Position numbers and translations under genes: made by a program
Source: Anaerolineae bacterium
Lineage (GTDB): Bacteria; Chloroflexota; Anaerolineae; DRVO01
Assembly: GCA_013178015.1 (NCBI GenBank)
Contig: JABLXR010000037.1
Span: forward strand, 1-39,479
Reading direction: 5' to 3'
Length of the DNA: 39,479 bases
Shown here: piece by piece, positions 23,896 through 32,271 of the stretch
Layout of the letters: each line of letters starts with the position of its first letter
Numbering within the stretch: position 1 is the first letter of the stretch
The notes under the pieces: model-generated
Told to the model about the DNA's origin: nothing
Database searches by the model: none
Seen by the model: the letters and a program-made list of their open reading frames with translations, nothing else

Positions 23896-24944
23896 GTCCG
23901 CGCGAGCGCCTGCTGAAGGCTCTGCGAGGTGAGGTGGTGGACGCTGTGCCCTGGAGCTGCTACAGCGCCCTGCTCCCGCGCGGCGAGGCGGAGCGTGCCC
24001 TCCGCGAGAGAGGGTTGGCCCTGGTCTCGTCGGTCGTGCCTTACACCCGAGAGATGCCCAACGTGGAGGTGATCTCGCGAGACGTTTGGGAAGGCGAGCA
24101 GCTCTGCACATACCGCACCTACCGCACTCCTGTAGGCGAGGTGACCGAGAAGCGCCGGGCCGAACCGGGCTACGGCAGCTCCTGGGTGGTAGAGCACATG
24201 ATCCGCCGGCCCGAAGACTACCGCGTGGTCGAGTTCATGGTGCGGGACACCGTTGTGCACCCCAACTTCGAGGTGGTGGCCGAGCTTGAGGCTGATCTGG
24301 GTGGCGACGGCGTTGCTCTGGCCTGGACTACCCGCTCGCCCTATCAGCAGATGTACATCGAGATGATGGACCTGGAGCGGATGGTCTTGGATGGGGCCGA
24401 CGGCCTGCCGGAGTTCGTGTCCCTGCATCGGGCCCTCGACGAGCTGGCCGAACGCATCTATCGTTTGGTAGTACAGTCGCCGGCGACGCTCGTCTGGTGT
24501 CCTGACAACCTTACTGACCTGGTGGCGGGCGGGCCGGTGTTCGACTCCTACTACGTGCCCTACTACAGCCGGGTGGCCGACATCGCCGCCGAGGCGGACA
24601 AGCTTCTGGTGTCGCACTTCGACGGCCGGCTGGCGAGCCTGGTGGAACCCATCGGCCGCACCCGCCTGCCGGTGATCGAGGCCTTCACCCCGCCGCCTAT
24701 GGGCAACCTGGGCGTGGCCCAGGCCAAGGCCGCCTGGCCGGGCAAAGTGATCTGGATCAACTTTCCCGGCTCGGTGTTCCTGGAGCCGCCCGAGGAGGTC
24801 CGGCGCTTCACCCGGCAGTTGCTGGAGGAGGCCATGCCGGGGGGCCGCTTCGCCCTGGGCATCACCGAGAACATCCCCGCGGGCGTGCGGGTGGAAGCGC
24901 TGCTCGCCCTGGCCGACGGGGTAGCTGACTACGAAGGTGGGTAG
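23892..24944 (+). CDS. URO-D family protein 2
   Basis: A 350-residue paralogue or distant relative of the preceding protein, starting MSPRERLLKALRGEVVDAVPW. Segments LVWCPDNLTDLVAGG, KLLVSHFDGRLASLVEPI and VIEAFTPPPMGNL match the superfamily barrel. The start codon overlaps the upstream stop (ATGA), so the two are coupled and may form a heteromer or act in sequence. Substrate unknown. A shuffled inverted repeat follows. Confidence 0.84.
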   Translation: MSPRERLLKALRGEVVDAVPWSCYSALLPRGEAERALRERGLALVSSVVPYTREMPNVEVISRDVWEGEQLCTYRTYRTPVGEVTEKRRAEPGYGSSWVVEHMIRRPEDYRVVEFMVRDTVVHPNFEVVAELEADLGGDGVALAWTTRSPYQQMYIEMMDLERMVLDGADGLPEFVSLHRALDELAERIYRLVVQSPATLVWCPDNLTDLVAGGPVFDSYYVPYYSRVADIAAEADKLLVSHFDGRLASLVEPIGRTRLPVIEAFTPPPMGNLGVAQAKAAWPGKVIWINFPGSVFLEPPEEVRRFTRQLLEEAMPGGRFALGITENIPAGVRVEALLALADGVADYEGG

Positions 24945-24947
24945 TCT

Positions 24948-25007
24948 CACGCGAAGGCGCAAACACACCAAGCTCTTCCCCTCTTGGCGCCTTTGGGTGT
25001 TTGCGTG
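24948..25007. repeat. Inverted repeat with two mutually exclusive pairings
   Basis: cacgc (24948-24952) pairs with gcgtg (25003-25007) and ccaag with cttgg inside. The middle can pair either aaggcgc (24954-24960) with gcgcctt (24987-24993), or aaacac with gtgttt (24997-25002), but not both nested. It sits in the 80-bp gap between URO-D protein 2 and the phosphorylase gene and may be a terminator or a dispersed repeat. Confidence 0.4.
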
Positions 25008-25024
25008 ACATTCGGAGGTCGTAG

Positions 25025-26290
25025 GTGCGGCGCGAGTATCCCATACTGGAATATGACCCCGAGAGGCGGGCCATCATCGAGCCGCGCCCGACGCCCAGCG
25101 ACGCTCGCCTGCCGGAGCACTGCGTCCTGTGCTTCTTCCGCGAGGTGCTTGACCGCGTATGCTCTGGCCAGGGCGCCCGCCAGGTGGCCTGCGAGCGCAG
25201 CGAGATGGGGGAGCACCCAGTATACCAGATCGAGTGGAAGGGCCGCCCGCTGGCGGTGGTCCACCCGGGCGTAGGCGCCCCCATGGCCGCCGCCCTGCTT
25301 GAGCACGCCATCGTGGCCGGGGCGCGCCGGTTCGTGGCTGTGGGCGGGGCGGGGGTGCTGGATCGGGAGATCGCCGTCGGTCACCTGATCGTGCCCACGA
25401 GCGCCGTGCGGGACGAGGGCACCTCGTACCACTACCTGCCGCCGAGCCGCGAGGTAGAGGCCAGCCCCGAGGCGGTGGCGGCCATCGAGCGAGTGCTAGA
25501 TCGGCGCGGGCTGCCTTACCGCAGGGCCAAGACCTGGACCACGGATGCCTTCTACCGCGAGACGCCGGGCAAGGTGCATCTGCGGCGGGAGGAGGGGTGC
25601 CTGACGGTGGAGATGGAGGCGGCCGCGTTCTTCGCCGTAGCCCGCTTCCGTGGGGTATCCTTTGGTCAGATCCTCTACGGCGGGGACGACGTCAGCGGAG
25701 ACGTGTGGGATGCGCGGGAGTGGAACTCTCGCGCGGACGTGCGGGAGCGGCTGTTCTGGCTGGCAGCGGAGGCGTGCCTGGAGATGGAGCAGCCCCCTGC
25801 CACCTCCGCTGGGGCCGCTCACAGTGGAGGCCGTGGGTCGACATCTCGGAGAACGGCTTCGTACACATCTGGCGCGATGCGGAACCCATGTCGAACGAGC
25901 GTGTCGAGGTCATGGCGCATATCTAGCTGCTCTCGCCTCCGGCGGGCCAGCAAGAGCAACCCGATAGTACCTGTAACGGGCAGGTTGAGGGCTTTGGCCC
26001 GGTTCCTGGCCAACCGGTCATCAAGCAGCAACCGTCGAGCCGCCAACTCCCTGGCCAGTACGATAGCCTCCGCTTCGCCCGGGTGCAGGTCGGAGAGCAG
26101 GGCCTCCACGGCCAGCCGGTTGCGGACCGTAGTGGGCCGCAGCCACCCGTCCTTCACAGCCGCCCGAGTCTCAGCGGAGCCCGGAAGGCTCAATGCCGGC
26201 GCCGCCACTTCCTGCAAGACTGCGTCAGGGATATGGACAACACCGAAGAGACGCCGCAGCAACTCGAACCGACCAAGCACTGATAGGTAG
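25025..26290 (+). CDS. Nucleoside phosphorylase (PNP/UDP family) with lost stop and antisense-derived tail
   Basis: Phosphorolysis of a nucleoside to base and ribose-1-phosphate. GTG start at 25025 after GGAGGTC. Family segments: VHPGVGAPMAAALLEHAI, FVAVGGAGVLDREIAVGHL, AVRDEGTSYHYL, TWTTDAFYRE and LTVEMEAAAFFAVARFRG, the latter carrying the ribose-binding Glu-Met-Glu. The enzyme should end near residue 255-265 (AACLEMEQ region, about 25790). Instead the frame stays open for about 160 more residues, running antisense through the DUF3368 toxin gene to 26290. That tail is rich in Ser/Arg and has no family character. So either the protein carries a long random tail or the mRNA ends earlier without a stop codon. 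Confidence 0.82.
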   Translation: MRREYPILEYDPERRAIIEPRPTPSDARLPEHCVLCFFREVLDRVCSGQGARQVACERSEMGEHPVYQIEWKGRPLAVVHPGVGAPMAAALLEHAIVAGARRFVAVGGAGVLDREIAVGHLIVPTSAVRDEGTSYHYLPPSREVEASPEAVAAIERVLDRRGLPYRRAKTWTTDAFYRETPGKVHLRREEGCLTVEMEAAAFFAVARFRGVSFGQILYGGDDVSGDVWDAREWNSRADVRERLFWLAAEACLEMEQPPATSAGAAHSGGRGSTSRRTASYTSGAMRNPCRTSVSRSWRISSCSRLRRASKSNPIVPVTGRLRALARFLANRSSSSNRRAANSLASTIASASPGCRSESRASTASRLRTVVGRSHPSFTAARVSAEPGRLNAGAATSCKTASGIWTTPKRRRSNSNRPSTDR

Positions 26291-26331
26291 ATGAGGGGAC
26301 TGGCATCAGCGACAACCGGCCCGGCGGCCAC
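25819..26331 (-). CDS. DUF3368 PIN-like toxin
   Basis: A 170-residue PIN-like protein. It begins VVADASPLIYLSVLGRFELL with the first acidic residue at Asp9. VVHIPDAVLQEV, LHPGEAEAIVLARE and LLLDDRLARNRAKALNL supply the further acidic positions, and VTGTIGLLLLARR is typical of DUF3368. These proteins pair with UPF0175 antitoxin-like proteins, as here: the partner stop is only 8 bases upstream. The gene is tail-to-tail with, and overlaps, the reading frame of the nucleoside phosphorylase. Confidence 0.88.
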   Translation of the reverse strand: MAAGPVVADASPLIYLSVLGRFELLRRLFGVVHIPDAVLQEVAAPALSLPGSAETRAAVKDGWLRPTTVRNRLAVEALLSDLHPGEAEAIVLARELAARRLLLDDRLARNRAKALNLPVTGTIGLLLLARRRREQLDMRHDLDTLVRHGFRIAPDVYEAVLRDVDPRPPL

Positions 26332-26339
26332 AGTGAAGC

Positions 26340-26615
26340 CTAACCCTCCTCCAATGAGGCTAGGTCTTCCTGGTGCTCTTCTCTACCGTACTCGTACGCA
26401 GTCAGCCCTGCTCTCTTGAGGGTCAGGGCGAACTCGTAGCGTGTCATTCCGGCGAGGGAGGCCGCTCGAGCCAAGCTCACGACGCCTTCCACGAACAGGC
26501 CGAGGGCCAAGGACATCATCACGCGGTCCTCGTCGGAGCCGCCAGCTTGGCGCTCACGGAGTGCAGCCAGCACCTCAGCCGGCAACCGTATCTGAACGGC
26601 GACTGGTTCAACCAT
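26340..26615 (-). CDS. UPF0175 family antitoxin-like protein
   Basis: A 91-residue protein, MVEPVAVQIRLPAEVLAAL at the start and VSLARAASLAGMTRYEFALTL followed by LTAYEYGREEHQEDLASLEE at the end, both diagnostic of UPF0175. It probably binds DNA through the helix-turn-helix in the AASLAGMTRYEF region and neutralises the DUF3368 partner. The ATG at 26615 with GGGAGTG upstream is preferred over the ATG at 26633, which has no such site and lies within a palindrome. Confidence 0.87.
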   Translation of the reverse strand: MVEPVAVQIRLPAEVLAALRERQAGGSDEDRVMMSLALGLFVEGVVSLARAASLAGMTRYEFALTLKRAGLTAYEYGREEHQEDLASLEEG

Positions 26616-26626
26616 TGGCACTCCCG

Positions 26627-26638
26627 GACTCATGAGTC
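26627..26638 (-). promoter_or_regulatory. 12-bp perfect palindrome ahead of the UPF0175 gene
   Basis: gactcatgagtc is self-complementary and lies 12 bases before the chosen ATG. It is a reasonable operator for autoregulation of the pair. A clear -10/-35 for the minus strand is not visible. A second short inverted repeat ctacc/ggtag lies at about 26650-26668. Confidence 0.4.
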
Positions 26639-26710
26639 ATGGCAGAGACAACTACCTTGACCAATGGTAGCATGTTCTGGGAAACCCGGCATCACTCACG
26701 GAGGTCAACC

Positions 26711-28006
26711 ATGCCCAACCTACTCGCCGGAGCGGCAACCACCGACATCACCCCACCCCTGGGCGCCTACTTGGCTGGCTACTACCGGCCCCGGCGCGCC
26801 GAGGACGTCCACGATCCCCTCTTCGCTCGGGCTCTCTGCCTGAGCGATGGAGGCACCACCCTTGCCCTCGTCTCGTGTGACCTGATCGGGCTGGCTGGCG
26901 CCCAGGTAGCGGCCGCCAAGTCCCGCATAGCTCAGCTGTGCGGCCTGGGTCCAGATCAGGTGCTGCTGGGGTGCACCCACACTCACACCGGCCCTGAGAC
27001 CCGCCTCACCGGCATGTTCCCGGTAGAGCCGGCGTACTCGGATATCCTGGTGCAGAGGATCGCTGACGCTGTCGCGCTGGCGCAGCGGAGACTGGGGCCG
27101 GCCCAGATCACCCACGGGCTGGGCTCCGAGGGCGGTGTGTCCTTCAACCGCCGCTTCTGGATGCGCGACGGCACCCTGCGTACCAACCCGGGCGTGGGCA
27201 ACCCCGACATCGTCCGCCCCGCCGGTCCCATAGACCCAGAGGTCGGCCTTATGGCCGTGCGCCGGCCGGATGGCTCCCCGGTCGCCGTCTGGCTCAACTT
27301 CGCCGTGCACCTGGACACCACCGGCGGCAGCTCCGTATCCGCCGATTATCCCTACTACCTGACCCGGGCGCTGCAGGCGCGTTTCGGAGACGACCTGGTG
27401 GTGCTTTTCAACCCCGGTGCCATGGGGGATCTCAACCACATAGACGTGGCTGCCAAGGGACGGCCAGTCAAGGGGGAGAGCCACCCCAGCCGCATCGGCA
27501 ACACCCTGGCGGGAGAGGCCCTCAAGATCCTGGCTCGGGCCAACTATGCCGATTCCGCCACCCTGTCCTGCGCCCTGGGCGAGGTGGACCTGCCCCTGCG
27601 TCGGGTGACGCCCGAGCGGGCAGCCGAGGCGCAGCGTATCGTGGAGCAGGTCAGCGTAGGCGAGGCCGATTTCACCCTGGAAGTGGTGGCTGCGCGGCGG
27701 GACCGCGACCTGGGCCGGATGCAGGCGGAGACGTTGCGGACCACCATGCAGGCGCTGCGAATTGGGGAGGTCGGCATCGTGGGCTTCCCGGGGGAGCTGT
27801 TCGTGGAGCTGGGGCTGGACCTGAAGGGGCGGGCCTCCCTCAAGCCGACCTTTGTGGTGGAGCTGGCCAACGATAGCATCGGCTACATCCCCACTCGTAA
27901 GGCCTTCGACGAGGGAGGGTACGAGGTGACCTCCACCGTCCTTGCCCCAGGTGCGGGAGAGATGCTGGTGGAGGCGGGGCTGAAGCTGCTGCAGGGGCTG
28001 CACTGA
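26711..28006 (+). CDS. Neutral/alkaline ceramidase-like hydrolase 2
   Basis: A 431-residue paralogue of the protein at 19616. It shares AGAATTDITPPLGAYLAGYY, SCDLIGL, GCTHTHTGPETRL, SFNRRFWMRDGTLRTNPG and RPAGPIDPEVG. VGFPGELFVELG and NDSIGYIPTRKAFDEGGYE complete the pattern. The match spans the whole length, so it is an intact paralogue. The ATG at 26711 follows GGAGGTC; codons upstream overlap the antitoxin promoter region and are ignored. No signal peptide. Both copies stand immediately downstream of an oppositely oriented toxin-antitoxin block. Confidence 0.86.
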   Translation: MPNLLAGAATTDITPPLGAYLAGYYRPRRAEDVHDPLFARALCLSDGGTTLALVSCDLIGLAGAQVAAAKSRIAQLCGLGPDQVLLGCTHTHTGPETRLTGMFPVEPAYSDILVQRIADAVALAQRRLGPAQITHGLGSEGGVSFNRRFWMRDGTLRTNPGVGNPDIVRPAGPIDPEVGLMAVRRPDGSPVAVWLNFAVHLDTTGGSSVSADYPYYLTRALQARFGDDLVVLFNPGAMGDLNHIDVAAKGRPVKGESHPSRIGNTLAGEALKILARANYADSATLSCALGEVDLPLRRVTPERAAEAQRIVEQVSVGEADFTLEVVAARRDRDLGRMQAETLRTTMQALRIGEVGIVGFPGELFVELGLDLKGRASLKPTFVVELANDSIGYIPTRKAFDEGGYEVTSTVLAPGAGEMLVEAGLKLLQGLH

Positions 28007-28232
28007 CTGCTGTGGCTAAATCGGGGAGCGCAGCGACGGAAGCGCCGTGTCGAGCAAGGTGCTTCCCCCAACCTGTTGCTGCCTCAAGAGGTGCGGCATA
28101 GACTACGGCTGTGCGCGTGCATATCGCCGTCCGGCGTTCCCCCATCACTGCCCAGCCTCCGCAGTGGTTTGGATCTCGGTCCAGTTGGTGGCAGGGACGC
28201 TAGACCGACAATGCAGACAGGCAGGAACGAGC

Positions 28233-28472
28233 ATGCGATACCGAGGTCTGATCGAGTCCGATCCGAAGAAGATGCTGGGAAAGCCGGTCATCGCCGGCAC
28301 CCGCATCACGGTAGAATCGATCCTGGAGAGACTGGCAGCCGGTGAGAGCGTGGAGCAGATACTGGAGGCTCAGCCTTCCTTGACTGAAGAAGCCATTCGA
28401 GCCGCTCTGGCCTTCGCGGCCGATGCCCTGCGAGCTGACGTAGTTTACCCTCTTCGGGATCCCGTCGGTTGA
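28233..28472 (+). CDS. DUF433 antitoxin-like protein
   Basis: A 79-residue protein with the DUF433 signature: ESDPKKMLGKPVIAGTRITVESILERLAAGESVEQIL then PSLTEEAIRAALAFAADALR. DUF433 proteins are helix-turn-helix antitoxins paired with DUF5615 PIN-like toxins, and that gene follows with a TTGA overlap. A weak promoter (TTGCTG at 28076, 17 bases, TAGACT at 28099) may serve the pair; the 28007-28232 spacer otherwise holds nothing clear. Confidence 0.88.
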   Translation: MRYRGLIESDPKKMLGKPVIAGTRITVESILERLAAGESVEQILEAQPSLTEEAIRAALAFAADALRADVVYPLRDPVG

Positions 28473-28825
28473 AGTTCATAGCGGACGAGAACGTCGATCG
28501 GCCCATCGTCGATCGACTGTTGTCTGACGGTCACGACGTGGCATACGTGGCCGACATCGCTCGAGGGGCCAGCGACGACACCGTCCTCAATCTGGCCGAC
28601 AGGATGGACGCCATACTGATCACCGGCGACAAAGACTTCGGTGAGATGATGGTTAGGCAAGAGAAGGCAGCCAAAGGGACTATCCTGCTTCGATTGGCAG
28701 GTCTGCCGAATGACCGGAAGGCCGACCTCGTCGCCAGTGCTGTCTCGCAGCACTCGCACCAGCTTGTCGGGAGCTTCGTAGTGATCTCGCCTGCCGCCAT
28801 TCGCATCCGGCGCCTGAACCCCTGA
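28469..28825 (+). CDS. DUF5615 PIN-like toxin
   Basis: A 118-residue protein with the DUF5615 pattern: KFIADENVDRPIVDRLLSDGHDV, ASDDTVLNLA and AILITGDKDFGEMMVR, giving the Asp-Glu-Asn and Asp-Lys-Asp-Phe acidic sites of this PIN subfamily. It starts with TTG at 28469, overlapping the DUF433 stop (TTGA), so translation is coupled. Presumed ribonuclease toxin. Confidence 0.87.
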   Translation: MKFIADENVDRPIVDRLLSDGHDVAYVADIARGASDDTVLNLADRMDAILITGDKDFGEMMVRQEKAAKGTILLRLAGLPNDRKADLVASAVSQHSHQLVGSFVVISPAAIRIRRLNP

Positions 28826-28920
28826 GGCCCCGCGCCATTCGCAGGCTGTCGGGCTTGATGGCGTGGGGTAGGGTGACGCGGTGGCGCCGTCACGACACCC
28901 AACTACCCAGTGGAGGTAAC

Positions 28921-31074
28921 ATGGCCCTCATATTCCCCGAACCCCAGCGCGTCGAGACCTTGCCCGCCATCCTTACCCTCGCCAAGGGCGACTCCCTCAA
29001 CTGCCACATCGTCCTGGCCGATGGCGCCGATCCCCTGGAGCGCCTAGCAGCCGACATCATTGCCGGAGCCGTCGAGGCGGCGGCCGGGCAGCGGCCATCC
29101 GTGGGCCCAACCCCCGGCACGGGAATCCCCATCAGCGTGGGCGCGGCCGCCTCTGGTCCCGCCTTGTCCCGGGTCCTGGACGCTACCGCCGACAACCCCG
29201 AGGCCTACGCCCTGGTCGCCGACGCCGACAGCATCGCCCTGAGGGGCCGAGGCCCGGCCGGCACCTTCTACGCTGCTCAGACCCTGGTCCAGATTCTGCG
29301 GCAGCAAGAGGGCGACCTCACCGTCGAGGGGGTTCGCATAGGCGACTGGCCCGACTACAAATACCGCGGGCTCTACGTGGAGTCCAAGTGGGGCCCCGAT
29401 CTGATGACCCTCGACGACTGGAAGGAACTGGTGGACTACATGGCAGCGCTGAAGATGAACGCCTTCGGCGTGGGCGTGTACTGCTGCTGGTGCGTCCAGT
29501 ACGAGGGCAAGCGCACCGAGTTCCTGATGCTTCCCTTCCCCGATCACCCCGAACTGCAGACGCCCAAGACCATCCGCTACTACTCCGCTAGGGACCAAGA
29601 GTGGAAGGCCATCACCTACCTGCCGCTCATGTTCCAGGAAGACTTCTTCGGCGACCTGGTGGCCTACGCCAAGAGCCGCAACATCACGGTGCGCCCCCAC
29701 TTCAATGGTCCTGGGCACACCACGCTCATCCCCCACACACATCCGGAGCTGTCCTCCAAGGACGAGGCTGGTCGCCCTACCGGGTACGGCTACTGCCTGA
29801 GCAACCCCAAGACCTACGAGTTCCTCTTCGAGCTCTGGGATAGCATCATTGACCGCTACCTGGCCCCTAACGGGGTGGACTGGTTCCACATGGGCCTGGA
29901 TGAGATCTACCCCGTGACCGGCACGGACGAGCAGGACCCGGAGAGAGTGGTGGATCCCTGGTGCAAGTGCCCCGAGTGCCGCGAGCGCAGCCAGGAGGAA
30001 CTGCTCACCGAATACGTGCTCAAGACCACCCGCCACCTGCTGGACAAGGGGATCAACCACATCACCCTCTGGAACGACCACCTCTCCCGCAGCGGCGCCC
30101 TTACTCCTGAGTTCGTGGACAAGCTGGCGCAAGCGGGCGTCAAGGACCACATCATTCTGCAGTGGTGGCGCTACGACGAACCGGTGCTGGAGATCCCCGG
30201 GGAAGTAGATCTGCGGGCCTGGACCACCCCCATGCCCGGGTACTACTTCTGGCTCTTCACCCAGAGCTACACCTCTAACATCTATCCTCACCTGGCTCTC
30301 GGGCACCGGGCCGGCGCCGAGGGAGCGGACGCCTACTGCGTCTTCGACGCGGCCTTCGACCGCAACTACGTCTGCCTGGCCGAGTACGCCTGGAACCAGA
30401 CCACCTCCGGTGACCTGTACCAGTTCAAGAGCAAGTACGCTCGCAAGGTCATGGGCACTACCGGCTTCGACGCCGTGGAGCCCTTCGAGAAGTGGGACCA
30501 GGTCTACGACAGCATGCCCCTGGTGCCGGGGGTGCTGGACAACCTGCTCTACTACTGGCACACCTACTCCGCCGCCCGGAACGAGTACCCCAGGAACGTG
30601 CTGCGCCAGCTACGGGGATGGGACCGCCGCCTGATGTCTACCATCACCCGCTCCCGGACTCACCTGCGGCGGGCGCATGCCCTCTTCAGCCAGCGCCGCA
30701 ACAATGCCCCCGACCCGGAGCTGATAGACGAGTACCTGTTTGAGTGCGAGCGGCTGATTGCGGTGGTGGACCTCTACGAGGCCCTGCTGCAGAGCACCGA
30801 CCTCGCCCGTGCTGCCCTCGCCGGAACGAGCGCCGACGGGCGGGCCGGGGCACTGGCCGAGGCACGCGAGAAGCTCCTGCGCGCTCTGCACGGCTTCGAT
30901 GCTATGCTCGCCTTCGGGGAGGAGGTGAAGCGGCCCTACCTGTTGCCCCAGCTCCTGCGAGACCTGAGCCACCTGAGGGCCTACGTCACCGAGGTGCTGG
31001 CCTCGCTGGAGGGGGCCATCGCCTCTGAGGTGGCGGAGCGCCGGCTGGGAGAGGTGCTGGCGGAGATCAGTTGA
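28921..31074 (+). CDS. GH20-like beta-N-acetylhexosaminidase family protein
   Basis: A 717-residue protein. Residues 1-145 are the GH20b-type N-terminal domain (ADGADPLERLAADIIAGAVE, GPAGTFYAAQTLVQIL). The TIM barrel follows: DYKYRGLYVESKWGPDLMTLDDWKEL, ITVRPHFNGPGHT and the catalytic Asp327-Glu328 pair in WFHMGLDEIYP. In GH20 the Asp assists the substrate acetamido group and the Glu is the acid. PWCKCPECRERSQEE is a Cys pair typical of this subgroup. A helical C-terminal region of about 200 residues has no assigned function. The ATG at 28921 follows GGAGGTAAC. No signal peptide, so probably intracellular. It overlaps the nitrilase-family gene. Confidence 0.86.
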   Translation: MALIFPEPQRVETLPAILTLAKGDSLNCHIVLADGADPLERLAADIIAGAVEAAAGQRPSVGPTPGTGIPISVGAAASGPALSRVLDATADNPEAYALVADADSIALRGRGPAGTFYAAQTLVQILRQQEGDLTVEGVRIGDWPDYKYRGLYVESKWGPDLMTLDDWKELVDYMAALKMNAFGVGVYCCWCVQYEGKRTEFLMLPFPDHPELQTPKTIRYYSARDQEWKAITYLPLMFQEDFFGDLVAYAKSRNITVRPHFNGPGHTTLIPHTHPELSSKDEAGRPTGYGYCLSNPKTYEFLFELWDSIIDRYLAPNGVDWFHMGLDEIYPVTGTDEQDPERVVDPWCKCPECRERSQEELLTEYVLKTTRHLLDKGINHITLWNDHLSRSGALTPEFVDKLAQAGVKDHIILQWWRYDEPVLEIPGEVDLRAWTTPMPGYYFWLFTQSYTSNIYPHLALGHRAGAEGADAYCVFDAAFDRNYVCLAEYAWNQTTSGDLYQFKSKYARKVMGTTGFDAVEPFEKWDQVYDSMPLVPGVLDNLLYYWHTYSAARNEYPRNVLRQLRGWDRRLMSTITRSRTHLRRAHALFSQRRNNAPDPELIDEYLFECERLIAVVDLYEALLQSTDLARAALAGTSADGRAGALAEAREKLLRALHGFDAMLAFGEEVKRPYLLPQLLRDLSHLRAYVTEVLASLEGAIASEVAERRLGEVLAEIS

Positions 31075-32207
31075 ACCGCGGACGGTTTGCCGCCGCCCTG
31101 GGCTTGCTCGCAGCGGCGGTCGCCTACGAGCTGTGGAGGGGCTCCGGGCACGTCCGGGAGCACGGTGAACCGGAGCTTCAGTTGGACTACGCCGCCGAGC
31201 ATGGAGCCGACGCTGGGCTCGGCAACATGCTCGGCGTGCAGCCCTACGTGGTGCCATCAGATTACGTCACCTGGCAGAGCCTGTACTGCAAGCTGTCCGC
31301 TTACCTGGCAGAGGCCAGAGAACGAGGCTGGCTCAACCCCAAGTCGGTGGTGGTGTTCCCCGAGCATATCGGCACTTGGCTGGTGGCAGCAGACGAGAAG
31401 CGCCAGGTCTACTCCGCTGTCACCGTCTCCCGTGCCGCCGCCTGGATCATGGCCGCAAACCTGCCTCGGACGCTCGGCTGGTGGCTCAGATCGCCGGCCT
31501 GCGACCGCTTGCGCTACAGCTTGTTTCGATCCAAGGGCGCGGCGATGGCTCGCGGCTATCACAACGTGTTCTCGCGCCTGGCCTCCCGGTTCGGTGTCAC
31601 CGTGGTAGGGGGCTCCGTGGTGCTCCCCCGCCCGCGGGTGCTGGCCGGTCGGGTGGTCTGCACCGACGGTCCGCTGCATAACGTCACTGCGCTATGTGGC
31701 CCCGATGGCATGCCCTACCCGAACTTGGTGCGCAAGATCCATCCCACGCCGGACGAGCAGCCTTTCACGGCCTCCGGAGAGCTGCAGGACCTGACCGTCT
31801 TCCATACACCGGCGGGCTGCCTCGGCGTCTTGATCTGTGCCGACTCGTGGCATCCGGAGCCCTACGAGATCCTACGACGAGAAGGCGTGGACTTGGTGGC
31901 AGTTCCCTCTTACCTCATCCCCACTGGCGCCTGGGATCGCCCATGGCCTGGGGATGTCGTTTCCCGGGCGAGCCCGCATGGCGGTACGGATGCTCCCTCA
32001 ACCTCGCTGTCTGAGGGCGAAGCCTGGTTGCGGTACGCCCTGCCCGGCCGCATAGCCTCATCCGGCGCCAGAGTCGGCATCAATGTCTTCTTGCATGGTA
32101 GCCTCTGGGACTTGGGCGCGGATGGCCACACGATCGTCGTCCGAGATGGACAGGTGTTCGAGGCGGAGCATGTACATGGGGCCAGCCTGCTGAACGTGTG
32201 GCTGTGA
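31071..32207 (+). CDS. Carbon-nitrogen hydrolase (nitrilase superfamily), N-terminally membrane anchored
   Basis: A 378-residue protein with the nitrilase Glu-Lys-Cys triad: Glu98 (VVVFPEHIG), Lys222 (LVRKIHP) and Cys256 (GVLICADSW). The first 22 residues (RFAAALGLLAAAVAYELW) are hydrophobic enough for one membrane anchor. It starts with TTG overlapping the GH20 stop (TTGA), so it is coupled to that gene. Nitrilase-fold enzymes act on nitriles, amides or N-acyl chains; an amide-bond role next to a hexosaminidase-like enzyme is attractive but unproven. Confidence 0.82.
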   Translation: MNRGRFAAALGLLAAAVAYELWRGSGHVREHGEPELQLDYAAEHGADAGLGNMLGVQPYVVPSDYVTWQSLYCKLSAYLAEARERGWLNPKSVVVFPEHIGTWLVAADEKRQVYSAVTVSRAAAWIMAANLPRTLGWWLRSPACDRLRYSLFRSKGAAMARGYHNVFSRLASRFGVTVVGGSVVLPRPRVLAGRVVCTDGPLHNVTALCGPDGMPYPNLVRKIHPTPDEQPFTASGELQDLTVFHTPAGCLGVLICADSWHPEPYEILRREGVDLVAVPSYLIPTGAWDRPWPGDVVSRASPHGGTDAPSTSLSEGEAWLRYALPGRIASSGARVGINVFLHGSLWDLGADGHTIVVRDGQVFEAEHVHGASLLNVWL

Positions 32208-32271
32208 GCTGAGCTCAGGCGCCCCACGAGCCGGACTTGCCTGGAGATGCGCCTGGCCCCAGGGCGCTGCC

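Noticed and set aside
29044-30561. 505-residue minus-strand ORF
   Set aside because: Shadow of the GH20-like gene.
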